Below are positions 1-11,681 of a DNA stretch of 64,000 nt, piece by piece; positions within the stretch are counted from its first letter, which is position 1, and the number at the start of each line of letters is the position of its first letter. Position numbers and translations under genes: made by a program. Location: the NCBI GenBank assembly GCA_037178855.1, contig JASJZC010000007.1, forward strand, positions 3,286,001 through 3,350,000, written 5' to 3'. The notes beneath the pieces are model-generated. The model ran no database searches, was not told the DNA's origin, and saw only the letters and a list, made by a program, of their open reading frames with translations. This DNA comes from Oscheius sp. JU75 (taxonomy: Eukaryota > Nematoda > Chromadorea > Rhabditida > Rhabditidae).

Positions 1-152
1 TACAATCGTCTACGACGTCGTCCGTCGCGGACTGCTAGGTTACCGCGCGGCTCAGTCCGACTTTATGTTCCTTACTTTATTAGGTATGGACTCGGTAAGG
101 TAGGCGCGAGAAAAAGTGAAGCTGGTCACCTCAAGACCTCCACTAAAAGAAT

Positions 153-623
153 ATGAATTCCGGAACAGAGGAGTCGATGACAGCACAAAGCAAACATTCA
201 CCCACTCTATATTGTGACTATTTTTCAGAAAACTATGCAGTGGCTGCCAAATACGCGAATGTCACAGTCAATGAGAAACAACAAGAAGATGCTGGATCGG
301 CAAAATACGTTGTACAAATCGGTTTTGTTTTCGGAACAAGAAATTTGTTCAAAATGATCCTTACAGAACTGTCAGTGAGACACATCTCGGACAAGACTGA
401 ATTGGCTCAAAGACTAGAAACACTACTGGGAGAAGGAGTAAATGCCGCTGTGGCAAAGCATTTTCGGCAGAAGCCTTTGACAAGCACAAGTTCCTCGTGG
501 AGCACTAATATAACAGCTGAGGTGAGCTTGAAGAAACAACAACGAAACCTCGAGTCGGCCAAATACTCGGGGGAATTTGCGGCATGTTGCGGTCTAATTG
601 GCCTAACAAAAATGACCATGTGA
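153..623 (+). CDS. unrecognised ORF, possibly a partial gene
   Basis: An open frame of 156 codons that I do not recognise. A polypyrimidine-AG acceptor (TATTTTTCAG) lies near 220-230, and a 45-nt stretch at about 327-371 has GT...ACAG borders in phase, so it could be an exon pair. The predicted protein is soluble and contains a helical segment around ELAQRLETLLGEG. No signal peptide or membrane segment is seen. The left end of the window may cut off 5' exons. Composition looks more like coding sequence than the surrounding DNA, but no family assignment is possible. Confidence 0.3.
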   Translation: MNSGTEESMTAQSKHSPTLYCDYFSENYAVAAKYANVTVNEKQQEDAGSAKYVVQIGFVFGTRNLFKMILTELSVRHISDKTELAQRLETLLGEGVNAAVAKHFRQKPLTSTSSSWSTNITAEVSLKKQQRNLESAKYSGEFAACCGLIGLTKMTM

Positions 624-1768
624 AAACATAAGGAAAATTCTTCTCGGGTATCCCAAGCAACGAAAAACAAAAAGCGATGGATGTAGTTAGTGTTGTGGAG
701 TAGTAATTTACTGAGGAATGGACAGCGCTGGAACGCTGGCTAGTATTGCGAATCGGGTAAGAGAGTGTACGCGATTTGTGGAGAATCAGACGAGGGTTCC
801 TACTCCCTAAATCGATGTAGGCCACGAGTAGACTCACGGATACCTTTGATGTTGCTCTGGTCCCTGCTGGGCCAATCGTTTTGCAGGATTACCACAGCAA
901 GTTGCTAGTTTCCAAAGAAGAAAAGGACAAAAAGATCTGGCATTGCAGTTTTTGCAGAATACTGTAATGGTAGTTAAACATTGCGAGAAGAGCAAATGCA
1001 GTTAAAATATCGCATGGGAGTTGCGGAAACTGAAGCCTAGTGGATGAATAATGAATCATCCGGCATAAGTGGCGCAGCCGGTTAACATGCCATGTTAGCT
1101 TCCGTCGACACATCCGGCATTTACGGGGGTCAGACTCTAGAAATTTTAGCTCTTATTAGACAGCTGGAGTGAGAAGCGTCTGCAACGTTGAGTCCGTCCA
1201 TAGGAAACTGACCTCTTTTTAAGCGAGGAGACATTAGGAAAGGATGATTTGGAGAACGGTGATATTTCATGCGGCCTACTCGAGAAGACAAATGAACTGC
1301 GCAGGAAAGCAACTGCACCCCGGAGAGCTTAGAGCCATCAATTGTTGCGCGTTGAAAAAGACACATGCAGTCGAGACAGTAGCTATAATATAAGATCCTT
1401 CTGGGAGTCTCCAAGAGTACACACAACACAACTGAGAGGGAAATGTGCGTTGATTGTTGCAAAATTTGATACTCTGATAACGAAGTTGGCTCATTTTAAG
1501 TCTTCACATGTTTCCAGATTATGAAAATTGAAGAGTTGCAAGAAAAGACGTGGATTTCATTTATCGCCTACGTTAATAATGCCCCAATTCTAGGAGAGGT
1601 TGGCATGATTATTGTTTAATAGAGAAAATTTGTAGGTGGTAGTAGAAGATTTGAGTCTACTGTCAGGATCTCACATCTCAGCTATTCTACACTACCCCTT
1701 CAGCCGGCTTTTATGTAAGAACTGTGTAAGTTAAAAACTTGCTTCTTACAGCTCAAAGGCAAATTGCA
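624..1768. other. intergenic, no supported gene
   Basis: Only short overlapping ORFs on both strands, none with convincing composition or splice structure. A short frame beginning MDSAGTLASIANR (719-757, followed by GTAAGAG) could be an exon, but no partner exon was found. Confidence 0.4.
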
Positions 1769-3828
1769 ATGGAATCCCAGAGTAGATGGTGGATCATAGG
1801 TGAGAAACGCCCAAAGATAACCTGTGTCTAATTTTAGCAGTTATTTTTGCATCAGGCCTGCTGCTTGTATTGCTCGGATGGTGCATTCTCTGCATATACT
1901 ACAACTCGTGTGGACGTCCATCTTTTCCGGGATCTGCCTTCTATCCCACTTATTACATCAAAGACGAAGAAACACAAAGTACCCCACCAAACAATGTGTA
2001 AGTTTAAAGACTTACCGCAGTGGTTCGTTTGACTTGAGGACGGTGGTAATGACGATCATGATGCAGCCAAAATTCCATAAACTACAAGTTCTTCAGGGCT
2101 GCTGACACGCCGAGCGCCAAGGCTGACGCTCCGGAATCGTCTCCTCCTCTGCAAGCGATTAAGGAAGGTAAGTCTTTGTAGCAATTTGGACGAGAAGTGA
2201 TGGTCGTGACAATTTGAGCAAGAGGAGAGTAATTAATTTTGGAAGACAATTGAAAGAGAGGTGGGAACGTCTTGTCCGAGCAGAGTGGGGGTGAACAAGT
2301 GTTAGCGAGAGCCTCTCGAGAAGCGATCCAACTCAAACAATAGCTAAATACAGTTGACGTTAGCATTTGAGAGAGAACACAAAAATTGATTTCGCGCCCT
2401 TCTGAGAACCAAACCTAGCACCACTGAGCTTTGATGGAAATTAGTTCCATCCGTCAAGAAAAGACGTGCTGACGCCTGCTTAATTGACACCGTTGAAGAG
2501 ACATTACTGACAGGGCTCGATTTAAGTACAACCCTTTTAGTTTAGACATTTAATTCTTCTTTTGCAGCAATTATCCTAAAATAGTACTTAGCCGGTCGTC
2601 AGCAAGAGCTAAACCACTTCTCTGCACTCAAAAGGGACAGAAACTGGTAAATTAAGGGTAGTTGAAGAGCCAGTGGGTCTTTGTGGGTGGGGAAGTTTTA
2701 TAGACTATGATGGCAAGCCGGACGGGTTTTGATGACTGTGGAACTCTCCAGGGAGAGGCTCATGATTAGCTCATAGTGGCGCCAGCTCGACAGATCACCT
2801 AATTAAATTTGTTGGTCATGTTGTGAATGGATAGTTTATTGCAATCTGCCCGAAATTCATAGTCGTGCACTAGAGTAGTCAAGGTCATTCGTGTTAAAGT
2901 AAGAAGCCTATTTCCAGAGACCAAGGACGAAAAAGAGCCGAACGCTGGTTTTAAGACACCGATTCCGACAACGCCGCCGCCATTGAAAATGCCGTCAATC
3001 GTGGAAGAAAATAGCAAGGTAGTGTGAGTGTAAATAGGGCTGTTTTCTGTCAATTTTGAGCTATGGACAAAGATTAAGTTGACTAGGAGAAGGGAAGTAT
3101 AGAACTAACACAAGGCCGTGAATCGACTAGCTTGGCCGACAAAGGGGCACGTTTTTTAAAGGCTACAATTTTTCGCCCAATTGACATCCAATTTATGAGC
3201 CCAACATCAAGTTGCACAGGATCGTTTGAAGGATAGTTCTCCCGAGGAAGCTTCAGGCACAATCTCAGCGTGGCTCCGAGAGCACCGCTTCCCTAGCTAC
3301 GTAATAAATGCGGGGAAAACGTGGATTTTGGCTTAAATTAGAATTACCATCGGAGCCACAAGGGCATAGTATAGCCGGAGGATAGGAGTGGATTAACAGC
3401 CACAGTAATCTCCAAAAGTGGCAGATGATGAACGCTTTAAATTACTTTCGAGCGCCAAAAAAAGAAGAACAAAAAAAGTGTTTCGTGATTGAGACCACAT
3501 AATTGAATTTTCACTAAATGTTATCGCTGTAAAGTACTTCAATTTCAGTCAATGCAGATAGATAGCTGGAGAATGGAAGACGAGCCTAAAAAGTAAGTCT
3601 GTCGGCCAGATATGACGCTATAAATTATTTCCAGATTCGAATTTGACACCAATGATAAAAAGAAGAAGGACAGACCAAAAACGGCAGGCAAAAGTAGGCC
3701 CTTGAGAACAACTGACGGTGGGTATTGGTGGCATCTCTAAAAGAGCTATTGAAAGCTCGAGGTTATTCTCGTATGTGAGAAAAATTTTAATATTAGGCAG
3801 GGTCGGACCTAAGTTCTCGACGATCTAG
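1769..3828 (+). CDS. small single-pass membrane protein, seven exons
   Basis: Exons 1769-1799, 1838-1997, 2097-2167, 2918-3018, 3549-3592, 3635-3717 and 3797-3828 join in one frame with GT-AG borders, giving roughly 170 residues. The N-terminus MESQSRWWII leads straight into a single hydrophobic span (FASGLLLVLLGWCILCIYY). A Pro/Ser/Thr-rich segment follows (TPPP, ESSPP), then a strongly basic C-terminus (DKKKKDRPK) ending VGPKFSTI. There is no cleavable signal peptide, so it is probably an anchored type III-like protein with its long tail in the cytosol. Introns 3 (~750 nt) and 4 (~530 nt) are long for this window. Family not recognised. Exon phasing strongly supports a real gene. The function is unknown. 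Confidence 0.72.
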
Positions 3829-4336
3829 TACTGAAATGCACACCTGCACATGGAGAAGGCAAATTTTATGAGGTGCACTTAAGAAATATACCCAAGGAAC
3901 GCACACAGACCAAACGTCGATGTCCTGGTGGCAGTTTACTGAGGCCTAAAACAGATTACAAGTCAACATAAACTGGTCAGCTGACGTTTTTTTTTCTCAG
4001 AAAGCGTTCCTATTAAACTACATCGTTTGTAAAGTTTTGAGAGGAAAAAACATAGGCGAGTTTTACTTTAACCAATGCGTCTTTTCTCCCGTTCGAAAGA
4101 CCTATGAAGGAGTAGGCTTTAGTGGGAATTAGGACGACGGTTTGACGCGCTCAGTAGAATGGAGAAGGTAATGAACTGCAGCCATCAGCTGGAAAGGAAG
4201 CACAAAGCCATGCGCTGCGCCCCCTAATATTTCATTCATGCCCTTCTTCCACCCTCGGAAAAGTTTTTTGTACCTTTCAAGACGCTACAATATGGGGGAA
4301 GAGAGCTTAAAAATCTACACATTTTTAGGGAGAATA
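3829..4336. other. intergenic
   Basis: No ORF with coding character. A TTTTTTTTCTC tract near 3990 and a CTACACATTTTTAG acceptor just before 4328 are the only notable sites. Confidence 0.4.
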
Positions 4337-5008
4337 ATGGGAACTGTGGCTAATACAATGGTCTGGAACGAATATGCCGCTGCAGATGTTGTGGCAAAGA
4401 ACTTCGGCGTACAGCCTTCAATCTCCTGGGTGAGTTTTTAAGAAGCTGACATGACAAACGACCAGAAAACAATAGACAAAGCGTAGATCAAAAGACTCTT
4501 GCTCGTAGTTCTGGCTTCTTCGACACCCTGTCTTGTCTAATTTGTCTTTTGGACTGCGATGTTATTACGCAGAGAGCCAGCGTAGTTTTTGGCATCTTGC
4601 ATTAATTTCATTTACTACTACGACATTTACTATTTGAAATTGCATACTTTTGTTCCCCTAATTTCGTTGGCCATTAACTTCAGTTGGATATCTTTTCCAA
4701 TAGCTGGGTCTCAAAATGATCCCTTTGACCCTCCTTTTAAACAGGAACAGCTTACAAACTTCGTCGGTCATAGCCACCCGTGTGACATCTATTTCGACGA
4801 GGAATCACCGCATTTGCATGTATCATTCAATTTGTCTTTAATGACCCCAAACATAGCAGCGACTAGCTCATCACTCAAAATAGCAATAAAAATTGATAAA
4901 CAAGGAAGCACTTTCAGATTGGTCCACACGATCATCCGGTTCCTGCAAGACCTACAGTTGAAGGCACAATACAGTACGAATCTCTCGATCGGGCCAGAAC
5001 ATCAATGA
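4337..5008 (+). CDS. uncharacterised gene, structure uncertain
   Basis: The ATG at 4337 follows a TTTTTAG acceptor (possible trans-splice site). It opens a 31-codon exon (MGTVANTMVWNEYAAADVV...) ending at a GTGAGT donor at 4430. A second open stretch, 4661-5008, lies behind a TTAACTTCAG acceptor and reads as an acidic soluble segment (DPFDPPFKQEQL, CDIYFDEESPHLHVSFN). The two are not in phase if joined directly. Either an intermediate exon is missing (a TTACGCAG acceptor at 4572 is a candidate) or they belong to different transcripts. No family was recognised. Confidence 0.35.
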
Positions 5009-6205
5009 ACCAAGTACTATAACAGATGCGTATTTTACTTTGCTCAATGAACCTTTCTTCTTTTCCTTAATGAGTAATTGAAAAGTCTATCCGGCAGCGT
5101 GGCTAAAAACGTAAGCAATCCCAAATATAGCCACAATTAAGAGATGAGATAAGAGTGGTCTGTTTTGCCAGGTCAAGATGTCAAGTTTATGTGCACGTTT
5201 TCGTTAAAAACGTGACCAGTTCGGTCGGCTAAATGAGCCATTTGAGCTGTTGGGACCCAATTTCTTGTTTCGCTGTTTCTGCCAACTCCTTATTCCGGAT
5301 CAGCCTTCTTCCTCTTGAACTTTCTGTGGGATGACGATCACTGTTTATCAACCTCATTAAACGATTCCTGTATCATATCAATGTACGTAATTGGGCTGCG
5401 AGGGTGTCGATGAGGCTTTAAAAGCACAGTATCAATAGCATCAGTCATAATGTTCGTAACAACATTTGACGACGATTTGCAACTTCATATTTAGTATTAA
5501 TTAATACTCGTAAGTGGGAGGACGGCAAGCTTGATCTACTTGTTCCATTCTTGTAGCATTTTCCATTACTGAGTTTTGCTGTAACACATAGTTGAGAGGC
5601 TAGCAGTAACAAGCGAAATATTTGGTCTTGCCCTTGGCAGTGTTTTCTCATTAGAACTCGTTCCACATAGAAGCCATTATATGTTCACTTGATCATCATC
5701 AACTATTTTTCCGACGTTTTAGATTGCATGAATTAGGCCCAAGTGTACATATGTCACATCACTCTGCTTAATTCTCTTTGTATCCAGTGTCCGAGAAAAC
5801 ATGATCCCCCTCCACAAAACACGGAAAAAGCTAATGAAATAATATACAAGTGGCTTCTTTTTGGGATAATCTCAAAATTTGATAATCCATCAAAGTATAA
5901 AGAGCTCTAGACCGATCAACTTTCTTCTCACGATCTCTCCTCCAATTTCATCAAGTAGAAAGATATATTTGGCATCATTTCCGGCATGACGCTAACTTTT
6001 TTCTGTAACACAGTAAAAGTTATGAGACGATCCTTGAAACTTATTCCTTTGCACTTCTTCTTCAATGGTTCATCCAAATCATATAATAATCGTCATTCAG
6101 AGAGTCGCGCAGTTGTCAAGGCCGGCTCACGAAGCTACTTTTCTTGCATCCCTTCTCGAATTCTCCTCCTACTCAGAAGAGCCATTCTAGGTACTATCGT
6201 CCACC
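5009..6205. other. intergenic
   Basis: AT-rich DNA without supported exons. It probably contains the promoter of the downstream secretory precursor. No clear TATA box or other element identified. Confidence 0.45.
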
Positions 6206-6873
6206 ATGCGATTCCTAGTTCTTTGGGTCGTCGCCCTGGCTTTTGTGGCACAGGTAAGCTTTCCGTAGGTGCTCCCAACTGATACGCTGTTCTTAGTTGG
6301 GAGATTTAAAAAAAAACACGTTTTCTTTTATACAACTCCATTTTGACAAGGGTTTTTGGAAATATGTAGAGTCTTGGGTCTATCGTGGTTTTTGGAGGAA
6401 TGCTTCCGCCTATCTCGACTATTGGGAAACGATAAACGAAAAAGTATCGATACAAATTTCCAATACTTCAAATCATTATTATGGTCACTACCAAGCTTTG
6501 AAGAGCATTCATACTGAAAGTTTAAGTTTCAAAAAAGCATGGTGGACCCCAGTGTACTACAATGCGTAACTACCTCAATTCAGGCATCAGTGGTGGATGA
6601 GAGCGACTTCCTCTACAATATCCTTCTGCGCACAGGAGTTGTTGCCCCTGAGGATGAGGCCCTTGCTTTAACAGGTGAGGAAGTGTTTAACTTCTTACGC
6701 ACGAAAAACTAAATAACGAGAAACAACGAGGGCAATTATGCGCTGAAAATTAGGCTCGTTTATCTGTAACAGCGTTCATTTAACGAGAAAACGTTACAGA
6801 CTCATCAAGAACTAAACGATGCCGATGGAAGCTTTGCGGTACTGGTCGCAGATTTCGATTTGTCCGGAAGTGA
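6206..6873 (+). CDS. candidate neuropeptide precursor with a cyclic CRWKLC peptide
   Basis: Three exons (6206-6253, 6584-6674, 6800-6873) join in phase into a 70-residue protein. The first 16 residues (MRFLVLWVVALAFVAQ) are a typical signal peptide, with cleavage likely after Ala15 or Gln16. An acidic spacer (VVDESDFLYN...PEDEALALT) leads to a dibasic KR at residues 52-53. Then comes CRWKLCGT followed by G-R-R, and a basic end FRFVRK. KR...GRR is the standard prohormone layout: cleavage at both sites, with the Gly serving as amide donor. The predicted product is CRWKLCGT-amide closed by a Cys-Cys bond. An AATAAA at about 6972 ends the transcript. A second frame through exon 3 is also open, but GT-AG splicing does not select it. 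A host-defence peptide is an alternative reading. No named family recognised. Confidence 0.6.
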
Positions 6874-7144
6874 GCAGCCAAAAGAAGACCAAACCGACAA
6901 TGGCTAGCCTGTTTCTGTTATTTTCACTGGTACCGCACAAGCACTTCCAATCGATCGCTAACTGTTCCAATAAAGCTTGTTAAAGTATCGTCATTGTCTT
7001 AACGCGGTCTAATTGTCATCATCTGATCTTCTGTACTTCGACACGTTGGTGTAAATGGTGTGCGCGAGGATGACAATAGTCGATTTTAGCCCTTCACTGG
7101 CTGGTATATAATGATCATAGAATTGATACCCATATCAACCGACG

Positions 7145-7895
7145 ATGCCCCACTACAAGCTAACCTACTTTGATGCCCGTGGACTATCCGAGATGTCCAG
7201 AATGATCTGCCATGTGAGCAAGATTCCTTTCGAAGACGTGAGAATTCCCCGCGCTGAATGGCCCAAGAGAAAGAAAGGTATGTTTTTATGTTTTTCGTCA
7301 GTTGAAAGGCTGTTTCAGATTTTCCGTTCGAACAAGTTCCGGTGCTCGAAGTCGATGGCGTAGAGATTCCCCAATCTATTGCAATTGCCCGTTTTTTGGC
7401 CAGGAAAGCTGGTAAACATCCCACACATTAATCCGATTATTTGACAATTGCAGGGCTTGCTGGGAAAACTGATATTGAGGAAGCCATAGTGGATGCGTTG
7501 GCCGATCAGTTCAAGGACTTTTACTGGGAGGGCAAACCGTACTACTTGGCTGCATTAGGCATTTTTCCCGAGCCGAAAGAGATTCTTGCCGAGCTCTATA
7601 AATCCTTCATTCCAGTCAAAGAAAAGTTCTTCCGGTTCATTACCAGTTATCTCAAGAAGAGCAAGACTGGATTCTTGGCTGGTGGAGATCTAACCTTTGT
7701 GGACCTTATTCTTACCGAGAGTGTACTCACTTACAGATCTGTTGACGCCAGCTACACACAGGGCTTCCCTGAGGTAACAAAATGTTACAATGGCTACTCA
7801 AATTGATGCTTCAGATCGAGAAACATGTTGCCCAAGTGACTTCTCTTCCTGCTGTTAAGGAATACTTGACCAAACGTCCTGTCACATCGTTTTAA
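7145..7895 (+). CDS. sigma-class glutathione S-transferase
   Basis: Four exons (7145-7277, 7319-7411, 7454-7773, 7815-7895) give about 208 residues, the usual length for nematode sigma GSTs (prostaglandin-D-synthase-like). The N-terminal thioredoxin-fold domain starts MPHYKLTYFDARGLSEMSR, with the catalytic Tyr at position 8. The glutathione-binding stretch FEQVPVLEVDG (cis-Pro) and an IPQSIAIARFLA segment follow. The C-terminal domain is helical, with GDLTFVDL near its end. The enzyme is expected to be cytosolic and to conjugate glutathione to electrophiles or lipid peroxides. The UGT just downstream is a second phase-II detoxification gene in the same orientation. AATAAA lies at 7915-7920. 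C. elegans has dozens of such genes, so no orthologue is named. Confidence 0.9.
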
Positions 7896-7920
7896 CTCAT
7901 TTTCTTCGTTTTCAAATAAA

Positions 7921-8504
7921 ATCTGCCATTTTCTAACTTTTCCTTGTGTGAAGAATGACTGTGATGTACGTCATTATGGCAACTTCCGCGCAAAACTTTT
8001 TTTCCCGCCTGTAAAGGCTAGATAGGCTCCATAGGATTTCAAAGTATTGCAGAATGTTATTCCTGTATGTGCTCATCTATCTAGAAATATAAGTACCTGC
8101 GTTTGAAACAACTTAAGAAGGTTTGTTGTTTCTGAAAAGGTCATCTCTTTGGAGCTAAATTGTACAAAAAAAGTCAAAAAAAAAGCAGAAAGGAACAGAT
8201 ATAGAAAACTGCGTCATCAAGATAAGCACTGCTCGTCAGCTAATAATCATTCCAGAAAATCTCTCCCACCCCAAGGAGTGAGTCTTTATTTGAGCACACT
8301 GACCTCCTCGCGGCTCACTGTCAACCCTCCGCCAAACAGTTCTGTTTGTCGTGCCAGTAGGGGACACTCCCGGCTCGAGCGGACATTAAGTCTTGCGGTG
8401 CCGTTCGTCCACCCACCCCGCTTTTCCTTCATCTGCCACGTGTATTGCGGCATGTCCTCAATACATTTTGACTGACAACTTTTTGCAATGTTCTCGTTTT
8501 CAGG
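7921..8504. other. intergenic between GST and UGT
   Basis: Contains a 108-codon chance ORF with no domain signal. The last bases (TTCTCGTTTTCAG, ending 8503) look like a trans-splice acceptor just before the UGT start. Confidence 0.5.
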
Positions 8505-10541
8505 ATGCGGCTGTTGCTAATCTCTGCAGCACTCTTTCAAGCCGTTTTGGGTCTCAACATTCTAGTTTTTCTCATCGGAACTAATCAGTTTGAACGGCAT
8601 ACTTTTGAGTTCTTGGCACAGCAGTTAGCTCTCCGACATCACAATGTGATTACTGTCAAGCCGATTCTCATTCCTGAGGAGCCCAGATTGGTGAAGCCCA
8701 AACTTCACTTGGTGAAAGAGAAGACTCTTAAAAATCTACTTCCAAAGTGAGAAATCTGTTAAAATCTTTTTCAACTTAATTAGGAACCTCTACGAGCCTC
8801 TGGAGAAAGCAGGAGATGTTGTTCCTTGGAAAAACACCTATGAGATCGAGGAGTTTGATATTCCGTATTGGGCTGCTCACAACGCCAGTTGTTACAAGGT
8901 ATTTTGTTGGAACCTGCTAACAACTTTTGTAGATTCTGAACTCGAATCTGATGGATACGCTGAAAAAAGAATCTCTCGATGTCGCTATAGCATACTCGGG
9001 AAATCCGTGCCAGTTGGCTATCACTCATGTTCTCGGAGTGTCCACTATTTACTTCGATCAAGAAGGTAGAAGGGCTTCTTCTTCCCAATATTTAAAATAC
9101 CAGGCCTTTCCGATGAAACTCTCGTTGCAGCTGGAGCCCCGCTTGATCTGAATCATCCCTCGTCTCACTGTTCATTGCCAGATGTGAGCTATAATTATGC
9201 AATAGAGCTTGCTTTCGAGCCTAAAACATCTCCAATTTTCTGAGGATAGCTGATTTTTTCAGTTCGGCCTCAAACGACTTAGAAATGGACTCTGTTTCCT
9301 TCAAGAGTACCTCGTACAATCTGGCTTTCCTGTTCTGCCTGGACTTCTCTCGGAACGATACAGAACCCTCGACGGACCCATCACTAAAATGTGGACTGAA
9401 GATTATACCATCAAGAAAAGGTTGGTACATGATCATATCATATCAACAATTTATTTTCCGATTCCCCGTCTTTCCCAATGTCAATCAGTTAAAGCAGCAG
9501 AGTTCTCTATTCTTTGTCAATACTGACCCACTTCTTGAGTATCCCCGAGCACTTCCTCCTACTGTCATTTCTGTAGGAGGACTTCACATTGATCATCCTA
9601 AACCACTGTTTGCTGTAAGTTGTATCAAGCAAGTCTCCAATGTTGCTTCAGCCATGGAACACAACTATCGAATCGGCTGAGTCTGGTCTTATTGTTGTCA
9701 GTCTTGGAACACAGGCGAATAATGCTGCTATGTCTGAGAAACAGGTTCAAAACCTTGTCATTTTTGTATGAATCTTTTCAGGCAAAAGCTATTGTTGGAG
9801 CTTTGTCAAAGTTCTCACAATACAGGATTTACTGGCGTATTGGACCGAACATGAAACTTCCTGGAATTGAAGAAAGATCAGTCCCTAGTCATATCAACCT
9901 CACAGCTTACCTACCTCAAAATGATCTCCTCGGTATAACATTTATAGGCTAAATATGCAAGATTTTCAGCTCACAAGTCTTGTAAACTCCTGATCACTAA
10001 TGGTGGTATGTCTTCACTTATGGAGGCAATTTCCTATGGCATCCCCATTGTTGGCATTCCCCTCTACGGAAGTAACCGTCACAATCTTCACAAGGCTGTC
10101 AGCAAGGTAAATTTAGCATGACTGAGGCATCTCAGCGTCGTTAACCTTCAGGGTCTCGGGATTGTGGTTGAAAAACAAGCCTTGACTGAAGCCACACTGT
10201 CAAAGGCGATGAAAACGGCCTTGGACAGTCCCAAGTACAAGACGAACGCCAAGGACATGTCTAAAGAGTTCAAGTCTCGTAGCAGTACTCCATTCAATAC
10301 TGCTCTGCACTACATTGAGCATGTTGGAAAACATCATTCTGCAGTCTTTTTCACATCAGAATCATGTCGCTGTCTCTTATCCCAACTGAACATCGATCTT
10401 ATCGGTCTTCTGTTCGTCGCCTTTGCCCTTCCACTTTATATGACCTTCGTAGTTTTTGGCAAAGTGTTCAGCAAAAAAACAGCTGCCGCCTCCGAGACGC
10501 CAAAGATGAAGAAAGAAAAGGAGTCTAAGAAGGAGAAATAA
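8505..10541 (+). CDS. UDP-glucuronosyltransferase (GT1 family)
   Basis: The start ATG sits one base after a TTTTCAG acceptor, consistent with spliced-leader addition. The exons read as a full UGT. There is a signal peptide (MRLLLISAALFQAVLG), a substrate-binding N-half (FERHTFEFLAQQLALRHHN, PILIPEEPRLVKPK), a linker with VVSLGTQAN, and the UDP-binding signature region around LLITNGGMSSLMEAISYGIP. Near the end there is a membrane anchor (LIGLLFVAFALPLYMTFVVFG) followed by a short lysine-rich cytosolic tail (KKEKESKKEK). This is ER-lumenal topology with a type I anchor. The usual THGG is TNGG here, and the usual DQ of the sugar-contact site reads SN (YGSNRHN). Donor preference or activity may therefore differ. 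Polyadenylation signal AATAAA near 10602. Confidence 0.88.
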
Positions 10542-10826
10542 CCACCCTCACTTTGTTGATTGTCATTTTCATTCAGGTGCATCTGTATTTCTTTACGAGT
10601 AATAAAAAATTTTCAATTATGTAATCGGCGAGAGGTTAACGGCATCTTTATTGTGAGAGAAACTGCGCAGGTATTGTGAGTTGAACATGAGAGAACCGGA
10701 TAATATTGGATGGTTCGGGAATAAACATCGGGACAAAGAGAAGGGCTGGTAAAACTCAAAACATATTTGTAGCTACCAACCGTATTAGAGTACTCGTAGC
10801 TCGAAAAAGATCAGCATTTGTGAGAA

Positions 10827-11681
10827 TCAGTAGTTGAGACCGTGCTTGTATCCGACAGCCATCTGTCTGATGAACTCCTGTGGATCAACGTTTGCGAAGT
10901 GCCCTTCTTTAATCATAACAAGAGCAATATGTTTGAAGTCCATAAGGTCTTGGTTGTCGAATAGCATGAAGATCTCTCGTAGCTAAACGAACTTAACTTT
11001 CACTTTTGTGTTACTGACCTTGAGGTCGAGCCTGTGCTTGTAGACCACATTGTTGTAGCAGATGGTCATGTGAAGGATAGTGTTGTAGGCGGAACGAACC
11101 TGAAGCACCTGGTCACGGTAGACATGCTACAAACCCACCTCAGGTGAGACATGATCCATGAACTTCTTCTGATACTCGTACTCTTCGGAAGCCTCGAGCG
11201 TCCTGGCAAAAAGTTTTCCAAATTGAGGATACTTCAGTCGGAGGGCCCTGAGCAAATCTGTCTTTTCACTGAGGGGAGTGAGATCATTCGTCACGAGCTC
11301 ATACGCAACAGAGCTAATTCTCTCGCTGTAGTTCATCCGAACTGTTATGTTCCTTCTCGTATCTTCGTCCTCCTCTTCGAACTGCTTCATAATAACGACC
11401 AGATCAGCTACTTGGTTCATCGTCGGTTCGTAGGTCTTAACCAAGTCAGGCTCCAGTTCAATCTTGTCAATCACTTTCTTGACTTTGGACAGCGTATCGT
11501 CAACCAGATCCATGATCATCGACTTGTCTGCAAAGACGACATACAACTCGCTCATGGAAGGATCTGTAATATCCCATGCTGATTGTATGTCTTTTGGCCC
11601 ACCTGTAGCATTGGGATTGACGATGGCACGCAGATTTGTCACAGACATGGGCAAGAAGAGTAAGTAGAGAATGGTGAACAT
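10827..11681 (-). CDS. secreted alpha-helical nematode protein
   Basis: Exons 11681-11139, 11099-11019 and 10982-10827 join in frame. The protein begins with a signal peptide (MFTILYLLFLPMSVTN) and has about 260 residues. The body is almost entirely amphipathic helix (DLVDDTLSKVKKVIDKIE, LVVIMKQFEEEDEDTRR) with one N-glycosylation site in each of NITV and NYSE. There are few cysteines, so it is not a disulphide-rich toxin or antimicrobial fold. The pattern is like nematode-specific secreted helical families, but I cannot name one. It is transcribed toward the UGT 3' end (convergent). Confidence 0.78.

Noticed and set aside
5986-6282. 98-codon plus-strand ORF
   Set aside because: It is out of frame with the signal-peptide exon at 6206 and runs through its donor site; no coding character.
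8149-8475. 108-codon ORF upstream of the UGT
   Set aside because: Low-complexity lysine start, no domain, no splice partners. Probably promoter DNA.
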